Shown here piece after piece: positions 1-12,552 of a stretch of 64,000 nucleotides of DNA. This DNA comes from Torreya grandis. Taxonomy: Eukaryota; Streptophyta; Pinopsida; Cupressales; Taxaceae. Position numbers and translations under genes: made by a program. The notes beneath the pieces were generated by a model. The model saw only the letters and a list, made by a program, of their open reading frames with translations, did no database searches and had not been told where the DNA came from. Each line of letters begins with the position of its first letter. Position 1 is the first letter of the stretch. The stretch covers positions 297,001 to 361,000 of the forward strand of contig JARHVA010005357.1 in assembly GCA_037957365.1 (NCBI GenBank), in the 5' to 3' direction.

Positions 1-1700
1 TGTGAATTAAAATTTGTTAAATTTATGGAATGTAAATGAAACTTGGGTAAATCTTCAGGATATATTTACAAAGGTGATGGAAAGGTTCAACAAGCTAAGC
101 TTTAGACTTTTGGAAGATATTTTAAGGGTTTGAAGATGGAAGAGGAAGAAAATATATAAATTTACCTTTTAAAGGTTGATCAAATAGTTAATCAAATTCA
201 AGGTCTTAGAGAAAAGTTAGAGGAATCAATCATGGTACAAAAAGTTTTGAGATCTCTATCATAGAGATTTGATGCAAAAGTTTCAGCAATTGAAGAGATG
301 AATAAATTAGCCAAGCTAAAGATGGATGAGTTACATGGTATTCTTATGGCATATAAGATGTGGACCAAACAAGAGAAACCCTCAAAGAGAAGATGATTTC
401 AAGACATCAAAGAAAGAGAAGGCTAAGATTCAAGAATCAAGTGACAGTTCTAATGATGATAAAGATGACAATGGAACTCTATTCATTCACAAGCCAAAAA
501 AGGGCACATGTAAATATTAAGGAAAATTACCTTTTAAATATTTTAATTATGGAAATATTGAACATTTTTTAGCTAAGTGCCCAGATAAAGGTAATTATGA
601 CAATGAAGAAGGAAAGTCTACATACAAGAAGAATTTCAAAGGAAAATTCAAGAAGGGATTTGAGAAGAAGAGTTTGTATTCTAAAGATCCTAGCTCAGTC
701 AAAGATAATGGAGTAAATGATTAAGAAGAAGAAGAGATTCTATTCATAGCCATACATGAAGATGCCTCTACAAGCAAAAGTACATATGATCAAGAAGAAG
801 AATAGGATGAATCTGAAGTGAATATGGAAGGAGAACTCATTTATGCATTAGAAGAGTTAAAATATCTTGAGATGAAGAATCAAAGATTAAAGCTCCATAT
901 CAAGAAAAATGAAAAGGAGTCAAAGGAAATAATTGAAGTTCTACAAACACACTTTGAAGAAGCCAAGAAGAATGAAAAATATCTAATGATATAGTTGCAA
1001 AAATTAAGTGAAGAATGTGAAAGGTATGTTATTGAAATTACTTATTTAAAATTACACCTTGAGAAAATAAATAAATAAATGAATGATAGAGTAGCCAATG
1101 ATTAAAAATTTGAGAATAACACTAATATGTTCAATAAGATATTAGAAAGTCAAAGATTAATGTCAGATAAGACAAGAATCAGATTTGAAAAAGAGAAAGG
1201 GGAGGCCACTACTTTCACAGACAAGGTTAACATAGAAAAATAAAAGAGTTATGTTGAAGCTGTTATAAAAGAGGAAATAAAAAGGGAAGAAGTTAAGAAT
1301 ACATAGGACATGCCAAACAAAGAAGGTTGGAAGGAACAGAGCTATAAACGGCAATCAGGTCAGAGATATACAAACATGTCTTATTTTTATGGTTACTATT
1401 TATATTGTAATGGATATGGTCATAAGAAAATATAATGTCAAAAAAGGGATAAAAATTTTAGAAATAAGAAGGAAAGTCATGCAGAGTTAAGCAGAAGCCA
1501 CAATTTTTTTACTCCTCTATCAGGCTTTAATGAAGAGGCCATAATATGTTAAAAGTGTAATAACTTTAGACACATATCATGGTATTGTATAAGTGTGTTA
1601 TATTTAGTTAAGAAGGACCAGAGTTTCAAGGCTACATTCATCAAGAAGAAAGTTCAAATAGGTTTATGGTAGAAGAAACAACCTAAAAATTTTATATTGT
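1..1700 (+). pseudogene. gag: copia gag pseudogene with multiple zinc knuckles
   Basis: This is the capsid/nucleocapsid precursor of the copia element, which would package element RNA in cytoplasmic particles. The stretch at about 240-360 reads KVLRSL, a stop, RFDAKVSAIEEM and then MDELHGILMAY, which is the conserved C-terminal part of the plant copia gag (UBN2) domain. A frameshift follows near 392. Three CCHC-type knuckles can be traced. At 536-583 the first two Cys are both Tyr (K-Y-F-N-Y-G). At 1388-1440 the knuckle is interrupted by a TAA before the last Cys. At 1541-1590 it is interrupted by TAA within the first Cys pair. Between the first and second knuckles the protein was rich in Glu and Lys and probably coiled-coil (about 820-1110). 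The start codon lies outside the window. Confidence 0.8.
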
Positions 1701-1734
1701 TGCAGACAGCTTTGCATGCAATAAATGAAAAAAA

Positions 1735-4645
1735 GCCATGGTTCACTAATAGTGGATGTTTAAGGCACATCATATGAGACAAGATAAAATTCATAACCTT
1801 GAAGAAGATTAATGGTGGCATAGTGAAATTTAGAGATAATACTACTACCAAAATTTCTAGAAAAGGTACACTAAGTTTCGATAATAGTAGAACTAAAACT
1901 AAAAATGTTTTATATGTAGAAGGTCTTACACATAATATTTTAAGTGTAAGTCAAATGTGTGACTATGGGTATACATTAAATTTTTATGTATAAGGTTGTG
2001 AAATTAGGAGAAATGATTTATATGTGTTGGTTACAAATGCTCAAATAATAGGCAATAATTTATATATGTTATCAGACATCAAAGGTCAAAGATGTTATTT
2101 GTGTCTGATTGAAATTTTTTGGCTATGGCACAGTAGAATGGAACACATAAGTTTTTAAAATATTGTCAACACCAACAAGAAGCAAGCACTCAAAAATACT
2201 CGACCACTCAGATGTTAGAGATTGTTCACACTAATTTGTGTGGACATATGAGAACTCAAATTAATAAAGGTGAGAAATATTTCATGTTGCTTATTGATGA
2301 TTTTTCATGTATGACTTGGGTAATGTTTTTTAAAAAAAATAAAAATTAGAAGCTTTCAAACATTTCAAAGTATTCAAAGCATTAGATAAGAATGAAACTA
2401 GTTTAAAGATTAAGTACCTAAGACTAGATCAAGGAGGATAATTCATGTCAGATTATTTTATTTATTTTTGTGAAGATAATGGAATAAAGAGGCATTATTC
2501 AGTAGCCAAAACTCCACAACAAAATGGAGTAGTTGAATGGAGAAATAGAACAATTCAAGAGATGGTGAGGATAATGCTAAATGGATGTAAGATACTAGAT
2601 AAATATTTGAGAGAGTAAGTTAGTATAGTAGTGCATATCTAAAATAGAGAATTATTGAGAGTTAACATTGACAAGACTCCTTATAAGTTATGGAAAGACA
2701 AACAAGCTATAGTTGATTATTTTAGAGTTTTTGGCAGTAGATTATTCATAAAGAGAACTGATGAAAAATTGGGTAAGTTTGAATCTAGAGTAGATGAAGG
2801 TATATTTATTGTTTATTCTTGTAAAATTAAAGCTTATAAATTTTATAAAAAAATAACCAAGAAAATATTTGAAAGTGCAAATGTCAGGATAGAAGAAGAT
2901 GGAGCATAAAGAATCAGTGATCCAATAGACATTCCTAAAATCATTGAAGAGGAAGATTTTGAAGAATCAGATGAAGATGAGAAGAAAGAGAAAAAGGACA
3001 CCAAAAACCTATCCAAATATGTCTAGATAAATGATAATGAAAGTGACATCATCAAGGACATAAATGAAGGAATTTTCACTAGAATAACGATAGTAAGTGA
3101 ATCTGAGCAAGTTAATTTCTCTTTGTTATCCAAAATTCAGCCTAGAAGTTTTTTAGAAGCTAGACATGATAAACATGGGTTAAGGAAATGGATGAAGAAT
3201 TAAAATAGATAAAAAAGAATGATACTTAGGATTAGTGTCTAGACAAAAATATCACAATGTGATAGGAACAAAATGGGTTTACATAAATAATTTGAATGAA
3301 AATGGAGAAGTGACCAGGAATAAAGCAAGATTAGTATGTAAAGGATATACTCAGATTGATGGAATAGATTTTGAAGAAAATTTTGCATTATTAGCAAGGC
3401 TAGAGGCTATTAGAATATTTCTTACATATTTAGTGTTTAAAAATTTCAAAATGTTTTAGATGGATGTCAAGTTTGCTTTCCTAAATGGGAGTCTAGAAGA
3501 AGATGTCTACATTGAGCAGCTAGAGGGATTTTTTCTTTCAAATGATAACATCCATGTAAGAAGATTACATAAAGCACTATATGGATTGAAATAAGCTCCT
3601 AGATCATGGTATGCAAGACTTGATAAATACCTGTAGGATCAAGGTCTCAAGAGAGGATTTGTTGATAGTAATCTCTACATCAAAATAGAAGGTGAGCATT
3701 AATTGATTTTTGTGGTATAAGTTGATGACATAATATTTGGAGGTAACATTGAAAATATGACAAATGAAGTTTTTGAAAATATGCAAAAAGAATTTGAGAT
3801 GTCTATGCTTAGAGAATTGTCAATTTTATTAGGGTTGTAAATTTTTTAGTCAGATAAAAGAATTTTCATATCTCAAAGTAAATATTCCAAAGAAATGTTA
3901 AAAAAGTTTGGTTTTAAGGATTGTGCACTAGTTGGTACACTGATGGGCATAGGGAACAAGGTAAGTAAGGATGAAGATTAAATTATTATAGATCAATCTT
4001 TGTATAGATCTATGATTGGTAGTCTTTTATATTTGATAACATTAACGCCAACATCATGCATGTAGTAGGCATGGTTGTAAGATAATAGGTAGCCCCAAAG
4101 GAGAGTCATGTTTAGTTGGTGAAGAGAATATTTAGATATATCAAGGGGACATTGGATTATGGATTGTGGTATCCCACATGTAGAGATTTTACTTTGGTTG
4201 CTTATATAGATTCAGATTGGACAAGTTTCTTGGATGACAGAAAGATTACAAGTGGAGGATCTTTCTTCCTTGATGATATCTTAGTATCATGGCTAAGCAA
4301 AAATTAAAATTTAGTATCACTTTCTATAGATGAATAATAATATATTTTAGAGGTATTGTGTTGTACTCAAGTTCTTTGGATGAAGCAAACTTTGGAAGAT
4401 ATCAAGGTAAGATATAATGAGCCTATTTCTATTTTTTGTGACAACAACAATGCTATTTTAATTTCTAAGAAACCAGTGATGCATTTAAGAAAAAACATAT
4501 TCCTATCAGATATCACTTCTTGAGAGAGTAGGTTGTAGATCAAAAAGTTAAGATGCAATATATTAGTACTACAGAGTAGATTGCAAATATTTTCACAAAG
4601 GCACTACCAAAAGACACATTTGAGTATCTACATGAGAAGTTGGGA
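1735..4645 (+). pseudogene. pol: copia pol pseudogene (protease, integrase, RT, RNase H)
   Basis: Protease is at 1738-1993: the WxxDSGC-type site reads WFTNSGC, so the catalytic Asp is Asn, and the typical 'NVLYVEGLTHNILSVSQ' tail follows. Integrase runs from about 2110 to 2905. The first catalytic motif reads HTNLCG (Asp to Asn), the second LDQGG followed by a stop, and the last Glu survives in NGVVEWRNRT. RT runs from about 3195 to 4080, with [25 protein letters not shown] and a YVDD box whose Tyr is now a stop (3713-3730). RNase H is at 4116-4640, with AYIDSDW and the C-terminal 'FTKALPK' region. Every domain carries at least one stop and two of the three integrase acidic residues are damaged, so none can be active. 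Confidence 0.88.
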
Positions 4646-4756
4646 GTAATTTATTTTACTTCCTACCATTTAGGTTTAGAATCAATTGAGGAGGATATAA
4701 GTGTTAACTCTAAGATAAGCCCTTTGACATTGATGTCAAATGGTGAGAAGAGTAGA

Positions 4757-4832
4757 AATAGGTATAGGTATAGGTGTAGAAATAGAATTAGGTTTAGGTG
4801 TAGATACAGGTACAAGGAATAGGTATAGGTTG
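4757..4832 (+). repeat. GGTATA-type hexanucleotide minisatellite
   Basis: This is an imperfect array of six-base units alternating GGTATA, GGTGTA, GGTTTA and GATACA, between the end of the copia RNase H and its 3' LTR. It would encode Arg/Tyr-rich dipeptides in one frame (RYRYRCR), but that is a by-product of the repeat. Confidence 0.75.
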
Positions 4833-4921
4833 CTATAATAAGGTGGAGTTACTATATGTTTTTTAGATTATAGTATGTGTAGGTTTCATGATGTGGAATT
4901 TTTCATTTGAGGTTGCTATCA

Positions 4922-4938
4922 ATGACAAAGGAAGATAT
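4922..4938 (+). promoter_or_regulatory. polypurine tract of copia element
   Basis: The sequence TGACAAAGGAAGATAT lies directly before the LTR start. It is a decayed form of the purine-rich primer site for plus-strand DNA synthesis that precedes copia LTRs. Confidence 0.6.
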
Positions 4939-5921
4939 TGTTGTAAATATTTCCATTGATGTCAAAGGTCTTGCATTATTGGTGATAAAGGACCCATATC
5001 ATTTAATGGTGTTTTTAATATTCATATCTTGGCTAATGTGTGTTGATATTTATTTAATATTAATGAATATATTTTTGGTTGTGTAAAAGTCAAAAGAGGG
5101 CCCATGGAGAAGTCAAAAAGTCATGGGGTAAAGATGAAAGAGGAATGAGAAATATTTTCCCATGAAGAGTCATCTTGATGAATTACAAGAGTCACCAAGT
5201 GAAGATAAAAGAGGGTAGGGCACATTTTTCCATGAAGAGTCACCTTAAGGAATTAGAAAGGTCACAAAAATAAAGATAAAATAGGAAAGAATGCATTTGC
5301 TTATGAAAGGTCACCATGTGACTTTTCAAATATAAGGATACAAAGGGTCAAGAAAGTTTGGTGCCATTTTCTATGAGGAATGAAGGGTCACAAAGGGTGA
5401 ATGCCAAAGGTCACTTGGAAATCTATAAATAAAGTCTTGAGAATCTATTTATAATATGCAAGAGAGTGCATGGTTTTTTAACTGTTTTATATAAGAAAAG
5501 AATAGAGAAAAGTAGGATATATTGTATATTTCTATCATTTATTGAGTATGCAACATTAAGAGATAGTTGTGTTTTATACACAAGAGGGGTTGGTGCTCCT
5601 GTGGGTTGGTGATCACAAATATTTTCAAGGGGTTGTTGCTCCTATGGGTTAGTGCTCCTGCAATTTTGTGCTTGTAAACTTTATAATTTGAGTTGGTGCT
5701 CATTCATATACTTGAGATTGTTCTCTATGGTTTTTTCCACTTTGGGTTTCCATGTAAAAATTTGATATCTCTCTCTCTTGTGTGGTGCATGTTATTATTT
5801 CAATTTTATTTCATATCTTGAATGTGTGATTATGTGGTTAAATAAAATAAATTACATTAATTAAAATATATATAATATACTGATTCACCCCCCCCCCTCT
5901 TAGTATATTTCTTATTTAACA
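4939..5921 (+). repeat. 3' LTR of the first copia element
   Basis: This LTR of about 983 bp starts TGTTGTAAAT just after a purine tract and ends TTTAACA. A 'TTCACCCCCCCCCCCTCTTAG' tract lies near its 3' end (about 5884-5903), a hallmark of the end of many plant copia LTRs. A TATA box lies inside. The partner 5' LTR is outside the window, so the ends are placed by motif only and could be off by a few bases. Confidence 0.65.
5424..5431 (+). promoter_or_regulatory. TATA box in copia LTR
   Basis: TATAAATA lies about 490 bp before the end of the LTR, where a retrotransposon RNA start is expected. It is a motif match only. Confidence 0.5.
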
Positions 5922-7708
5922 TGTGTATGGCCATATAACTGAATTTGATAAGTTCTACTTATCAAATCCTAGATTCAACAAGTCCATTTGTTAATACATA
6001 TTAGTACCAATAATCCAAGTTAATGTGAGGCTAATTAGGATATCATCTTATCACTTAGAATTTGTGTTCCCAATTCACCACTCTTCCTTTAGATCCCCAT
6101 GACCTAATGATCTCTAAAATATGCACAATGTTTCAAAGAATCACAAATTTATGTTATCATATCATAAAAATAAAAGTTTTATGCTAAATGATTATATATG
6201 TATCTTTATACATACCATGAAATCATCTAATAAATTTGTAATTATATTAAGATACTACTAGCCATAACTAGTATCATATTTCATAGTCTTAACTTATAGA
6301 GTTATATTTATAGTTAAAATAAATTAATGTTAAAATTAACATAACATAAATAGGTTGAGAATCACACCATTCCTTGAAACTTATAACTAAATAAATAAAT
6401 AATATTTCCTTACTTACACACAAGTTAAAAGTTTATTCCAACCTCTAGATTTCTAAGATGTTTTTCACCTCCTATATCGTACTTGCTTCTGATGAAAGGT
6501 ATAAAATATCTCTTTAAAACAGCATGAATTCAGAAAAAGAGATCAATATAAATCTATGTAAGGGTGAATAATATTATACTAATTATAATCAATATATAAT
6601 CCCTAGTATATAATTTAATTTATAAAAAAAGATTTTCCACCTTACATGGTCTAGAAATCACAAATTAGATCAAGTAATCACTCCAAAGATTTATAAGTAA
6701 AAAGTAGAGAACTATCATCTCAAAAACTCCTATTTAACCTCCAAAGGTAAAAATAAAATACCGCAACTCAATGTTTCCCAAACACTACCTACTTACCTAA
6801 TCTTGTAAGTATGGTATCTCAATACACTTCCATAATCAAGAGAGATATATACTATCATAAAGATGTGTCTATCCATCCATTATTAAAACTTATCTCTCAC
6901 AAAGAGTAGAAATAATTCTCTCACAAATTTCCAAGGGAGAATATTCAAACAACATTAAAAAACAATTCCTATTTAAGAGAATACTAAGTCAACATTAAGC
7001 ATTTATGACTCCTTTCAATAACATCACTATAATGTCAAAAGAGAATAATATAATAATGACTCATCTCTAATCCAACTAAGAGGGATGAAACCACATATCT
7101 TAAGAGTCCAAATTACATAAGCAAACTCCTATCATAATGGAATTATCAAGCAATACAACAACACTATACTAAGGAGATTTTCCACCACCCTAGGTGGTGC
7201 TAAAAAAATGGTCTTATGAGATTTCCCACTCCTGGGTTTTGTAAATAAGAGACACAAAAAATAAAGCACATAAATTTAAGAGAATCATCCCAAGATTATT
7301 AAACACTCACAAACTTGGTGATAAAAATGATTAGATAATCAAGAAAAGGTTTAATCACTCTCAAGGTGTTTGTTTTAAGTGATCAAACTATGGTAGAAAG
7401 ATTTTATTCATAACTCATGAACTATGCTATATACTCATCTACCCAAACCTTGAATAAAACCATCACCAATGGGACACTCAATAACCAATCTCATAAACAA
7501 CTCAAATGGATATGAGTGCTCTTAAGGGTACACACTAAATGTCCCACACACATTATATGAATGTTGTAAAACTCTAATCATGGTGTAACATGGTTTCACA
7601 CTAAGACATCATAAGTCTAGGTTATAGTGAAATACTTCATGACACTAGGTTCACATTGATGAAAAATAAATATGTAAATGTTAATAGACTTATTTGGTCC
7701 TAGAGTTT
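5922..7708. other. unassigned AT-rich DNA, possibly internal remnant of a minus-strand gypsy element
   Basis: There is no recognisable coding domain on either strand. Because a Met-tRNA-type primer site on the minus strand lies at its right edge, this stretch would be the 5' internal leader or gag side of that element. I could not find gag motifs, so this is positional inference. A short hairpin (CCACCACCCTAGGTGGTG) lies near 7178-7197. Confidence 0.35.
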
Positions 7709-7730
7709 GAGCCATAACTCTAATACCACA
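7709..7730 (-). promoter_or_regulatory. primer-binding site, Met-tRNA type
   Basis: On the minus strand it reads TGGTATTAGAGTTATGGCTC, close to the TGGTATCAGAGC primer site that pairs with the 3' end of initiator tRNA-Met. It sits just inside a candidate LTR end (…TTTTTACA). Confidence 0.55.
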
Positions 7731-10424
7731 TGTAAAAACCCAACTAGGTAGACATAGAAATGCATAAGAATTTTTTTTGGATTAAAACACATATATACAA
7801 GTAGAATACTTCCTAAGAGTCTATCAAAGATCACATATATATGAAATTGATAACAATAAGTACATATTACATCTTATATCACAGATCTCTAAGGTCATGA
7901 GGATGCTACATAGAATGAATATAAAAATTAATACAACGACTCAACCATAACTAATGTAACTCTGATATATTTTTTCCTAATATACACTAATAAGTAATTA
8001 CAATTATTTATGACAATATTCAATCTAATACAATGTACATAATCTATATACCTAGCTCCTTGGAGCATGAGTTCCCCAAAATCTCCAATATCTATGGCAA
8101 TCTCAAGTGTTCATATCAATAGTAGCACTGTTATGGGGAGGGAGAGAACCATTTGAGAATTTCTCCACACCAACCACAAACCAATGATTCCCCACACTAA
8201 TCCCATCAGAATATGGCCCTCCCTTCATGTATGGGTAGATAGTGATGACATGAGAATCAAGAGAGTCAAGCTAGTACCCATGTGTTGTATGATTTCTAAT
8301 TAACTAAACATACAGTGTATCATATAAAACTTGAGCTATTACAAGATATCATACATACATGTAAACCATACTCATGAATTGATAATGTCCCACTAAACAT
8401 TCTTTGGCATAATATCTTATATATAATTCATATAAAATGATCTAGATCAATCAAGTTCACACACACCACTTGATAGGATGCTTTTATCTTACATTGTAAT
8501 ACTAGTAAGCAAGTGAATTCCATCTCAATCCTTACTCTACATTAGCATTGAAAATTGTTCAAATACAAATTTAACCACAAGATTCATCAACTTTCATCTT
8601 ATTATCAAATTCATCACATGACATGCTATATAGAGGAGTAATACCATCACACATTTATTCTATTAAACATATGCATGAATCTTTCATTATATTCTATCAC
8701 ATATTAGAAATAATGATTAAAAATATACCACCTAGGTAAACATATAATTTAACTATACAGTTCAACAATATAATTGGTTTCCACATATCTACACCCCATG
8801 GCATCCCATACTACCACAATCTAGTGTTTTAAGACTTAACTACTAGGTTTCCAAAATCAATCATATGAGTTAGTCTCAAATACATGGAAATAGAAGCATT
8901 ACACAAGTAACTATATATATAATAAAGTAATTCATTGTTCCATGAAATAAAATAACATACCAATACAACATTTTTCAAATTTTCAAGTTTTTATGTATGC
9001 ATACATAAGTTTTACCAATTGGAATAACACACACTACCCACAAAAATAATCCAACATGAATACAGTAGAACAATCAGGTACAGATATGTGTTTAGGCATA
9101 ATAAATATAGTAATTACCTCCTAAGTACAACATACTTTTATATTTTAGTACCCTATGATATCCCATACTATCATAGGTTCCTAACCACATAACAACACAT
9201 ACTCTAAAACTTATGATTTTCAAGACTTAATTGATCCATACAAGAAATAAATATGTAAATATACCACTTAAAATATACCTTATATTGTAATAAAAATTAG
9301 TTTTTAAAGTAATGGAACTAAAAGAGAATTCATTATGATGCACCACTAAATATAAAATATAACAAGCATTTATACATATTAACACTCCTATAATATGCAC
9401 CTCTTATAAGTTTTCAATACTAAATTTCATATAATAGTTTACTGATCAAAATAGGTAGATCCTAAAATAACTATGGTTCTTACTCCCAAAATTTTTCTTC
9501 TTTAAGATTTATTCAAAAGGTTATAGTTTATGATTCCTAAGAGACTTAATGGATTACCCAAAACATTTATTGAACTATGGGTATAATTTCCATATATGAG
9601 CAATTATACCTCAAAACAAGTGCCACATGAAAGCACTCTAATGAAAAAAAATTAATAAACCATGGTTTAATTTATTTTTTCCATCCAATAGCTTCCTATA
9701 GTCATACATGGTTCTAACTAAGGATCTCAAATCATATAACTTATTCAAAGTTAATGAAGACCTACATTGAACTATGATTATACAACTATCTCGAAATGCT
9801 ACGTTAGGAGTTTTGACATTTATTAACATATTTCCACACCCTTAATTCTCATGACTAATTTTATATGATAAACCCTCCCAAAACTCAAACCAATCATACC
9901 ATTACAATGTTATATCCACATGATAAGGTTTGAATCATAAGTCACATATAAGGTTTCCATCATAATGATTCAACTATCAGTTTAACAAGAAAAACAAGTA
10001 ACCATTTATGTTTATATATCATTATTCCCTTATAAATCATTACTTTAGTATTTCCTTCTAACCCTTGAAGATTTTTAAGTCCGATGGAGCCTACCATTCC
10101 ATAGTTATTCATAAGATCAATTCTATTGATTCCTAGTATGAACTCACATTTAATTATTCCCCTATGCAAGTCTATTTATTTTTATCTATACCTAAAAGTG
10201 CATTTATGAATTTTCTAAAAACATTCGTAAGCTTTTAGTATAGACCTTCCTCCACCTAAGTGTTATTTTTCACGTGTTTCCACATTAAATAAAAACAAGA
10301 GTACACATGAATAATTTTGAAGGAAAGAAGGATCAAATTGATCCACTGATGGAGGACCAAGCAAAAATTTGAGATGTTAAAATGTTAAGCTTAAGTTATA
10401 TTATTCTTTTTGGTTTATGTTATA

Positions 10425-10476
10425 GCTATGGTTTTACTATATTAGCTTGTTATAGCTATGGTTTTGCTATATTTTC
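10425..10476 (+). repeat. short tandem duplication
   Basis: The phrase GTTATAGCTATGGTTTT followed by A/GCTATATT occurs twice in a row, about 28 bp apart. It is probably a replication-slippage event. Confidence 0.7.
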
Positions 10477-12148
10477 TGCCCCATTTATAATTAAATTCAT
10501 TATTCTCAGCTAGTAATTGATTTACATTCTTGGTCTAAATAGGCTTAGAATGACCTAAGAACCTATATGTTATGTTAATTAAGATATATACTTATAAACC
10601 TTTAATACCCTAATTAATATTGCCATATATTAGACAATCAAATGATATGGAACAAAGCTTCAAGGTATAGACTATAAATACTTAAATAATATAAGATTAG
10701 GTCACTATTAAATACAAATCAGATGCAATACTTATTGATTATCATGTATGATGCTATATCATAGTGGATAATGTGCTAGGCAATATATAATGAGGTTCAT
10801 GATGGAAAGGAAGAAAGTCAGTCTCATAATTGTTAAACAAAGGAAATAAACATGAAATAGATTGACTATAAAAAGAAACATGACAATAGTACTTATACAT
10901 TATAAATATATGTCATCTCTATACATGGAGATAAACACATATTTTTAGTTTGTTGAAAACATAGAGGGGCATTTTGAATCCATTAAAATCCTTGACTGAA
11001 ATGGAATGCGGTTCTGCTTGAGTTGAAATAGCTGAGATAAAAAGAATGGTGGCAGTGTTGCTCTTAGGCTAAGTTAAAGAAAAGAGAAGAACTTGGTATG
11101 GCATAAATGTTAAATCTATTGGACAAAAGGCTGCTTCGAGAGGTTTGAACCCTGGATGTGGTGATAATAAGGATTACATGAAGGTAATGAAGAAGGTGAA
11201 GATTAATGCCTTGGGTCAATTCAAAAAGCGATGCCATTATAACCAGACTCTCTCTTTAAATCAATCTCAAATACTAGTAAATACATCTTTAATTTACCAT
11301 TGGGATATAAATACAAATATAATTAGACCTGGGTATATATACTAGAAAATACACCCTTATTTGCAAATATAAATATTGTTATTACAAGATTACATAACAA
11401 TGAGGTTTAAATCAGTCTCAATTAAATACAAGTTTCTAAGGTTATCTAAATATATCAAATCATTATTTTTCAATTATGAAACATTTATACTTTGCCACAA
11501 ATTCAACTATTGAATTTAAATAATATGCTTACTTGTTCAATGTGCTCGTAGAGCTTAATCTAAACAAAATTATTTTGTCCACCTCTTGCTTCCTTCTAGA
11601 AATGCTACCTCCTCTAAGATACCCTTTTTCATTTTTTTTCCTCTCTCAAAGATAGGTGCAATACTCTACTTAAATAGATTTTTCTTTTTTGCTTTGCTCT
11701 TTTTATTTTGTTCTTTATGTGTTTTTTTTTTTTTAATTTTAATTATTATTATTAATTAAAGAATTATTCCTTTCTTTTTCTTTAAAGCATGATTTATTTC
11801 CTTTACTATTTTATTTATTTATTTTCTTTATATTTATCTCTTAATTCATAGGATTTAATTAAAACTTTCCTAAAAATTTAAATCTTTCCTAATCTCCATT
11901 TTATGGAAATTTCTAGATTTGTAAATTTTTATTTTCTTTTTCTCAAATTTACCATTATCAGTATATTTATTAATTATCATTTCAAATTTTCATTATAGAT
12001 TAATTATCTAGATTAATCCAATAAGGAAAAACTCAAACAATTATGGTCACATGCAAGACAATTTCACAAACCAAAGAAAACAACACTCTAAAGCAATTAA
12101 ATAAACATACCATGAATAATTAAATGCATTTCTACCATGACTAACTAT

Positions 12149-12167
12149 TGTGTGTGTGTGTGTGTGT
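12149..12167 (+). repeat. (TG)n microsatellite
   Basis: About nine and a half TG units lie inside the candidate long LTR. Confidence 0.9.
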
Positions 12168-12552
12168 AGGGTTTTACTAGCTCACTATAGACCTTCAATG
12201 CCTCCATCTACAACATCCTCTCTTATGATGCTCTACCTTTGGTACACTTGAGGGAATATTTCTCCTGCATCCACCTCACAACATATAGGTAGTTATGCCA
12301 TAACACATGATAATCATAATCAACAATATATAATTATAACAATTTATCAATATGCTTAAAAATGAAAATACATACATAAACCCACTCATACTAAACAATC
12401 ATGATTTATAATTTAATTAAGAAACATTAAATTATTTTTAAAATATTATAATTTGCAAGTTTATTCATAAATATCACCAAATCTAAATTGTTAACGGTAG
12501 ATATCCATAGATAGTCTAACGAGTTTGTCTGGCAAGGAATTAGGATGTAACA

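Larger units (their letters stand above)
1..5921 (+). mobile_element. Ty1/copia LTR retrotransposon, 5'-truncated by window edge, decayed
   Basis: The domain order along the plus strand is gag, protease, integrase, reverse transcriptase and RNase H, followed by one LTR. Integrase before RT is diagnostic of Ty1/copia. The 5' LTR and primer site lie upstream of base 1, so target duplications cannot be checked. All frames carry several stops (mostly TAG or TAA) and frameshifts, so the copy is dead. The long gag with two or three zinc knuckles and the C-rich tract near the LTR end resemble the larger plant copia lineages of SIRE/Maximus type. That lineage assignment is an inference. Confidence 0.9.
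7731..12552 (-). repeat. candidate long LTR (about 4.8 kb) of a minus-strand gypsy element
   Basis: Read on the minus strand, the region begins TGTTACATCC at 12552 and ends GGTTTTTACA at 7731, next to a Met-tRNA-type primer site. TGTTACATCC is a usual start for plant chromovirus-type gypsy LTRs. A TATTTAAG promoter-like box lies at about 11668-11676 on the minus strand. No second copy is present in the window, so the two ends are not confirmed by an LTR pair. From the TATA box to the LTR end is nearly 4 kb, which is unusually long for R-U5, so unrecognised insertions inside are likely. Confidence 0.4.

Noticed and set aside
8800..9240. Possible tandem repeat (CATCCCATACTA… and ATATCCCATACTATC…)
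   Set aside because: Only short phrases match and the order is not kept. I could not support a real duplication by eye.
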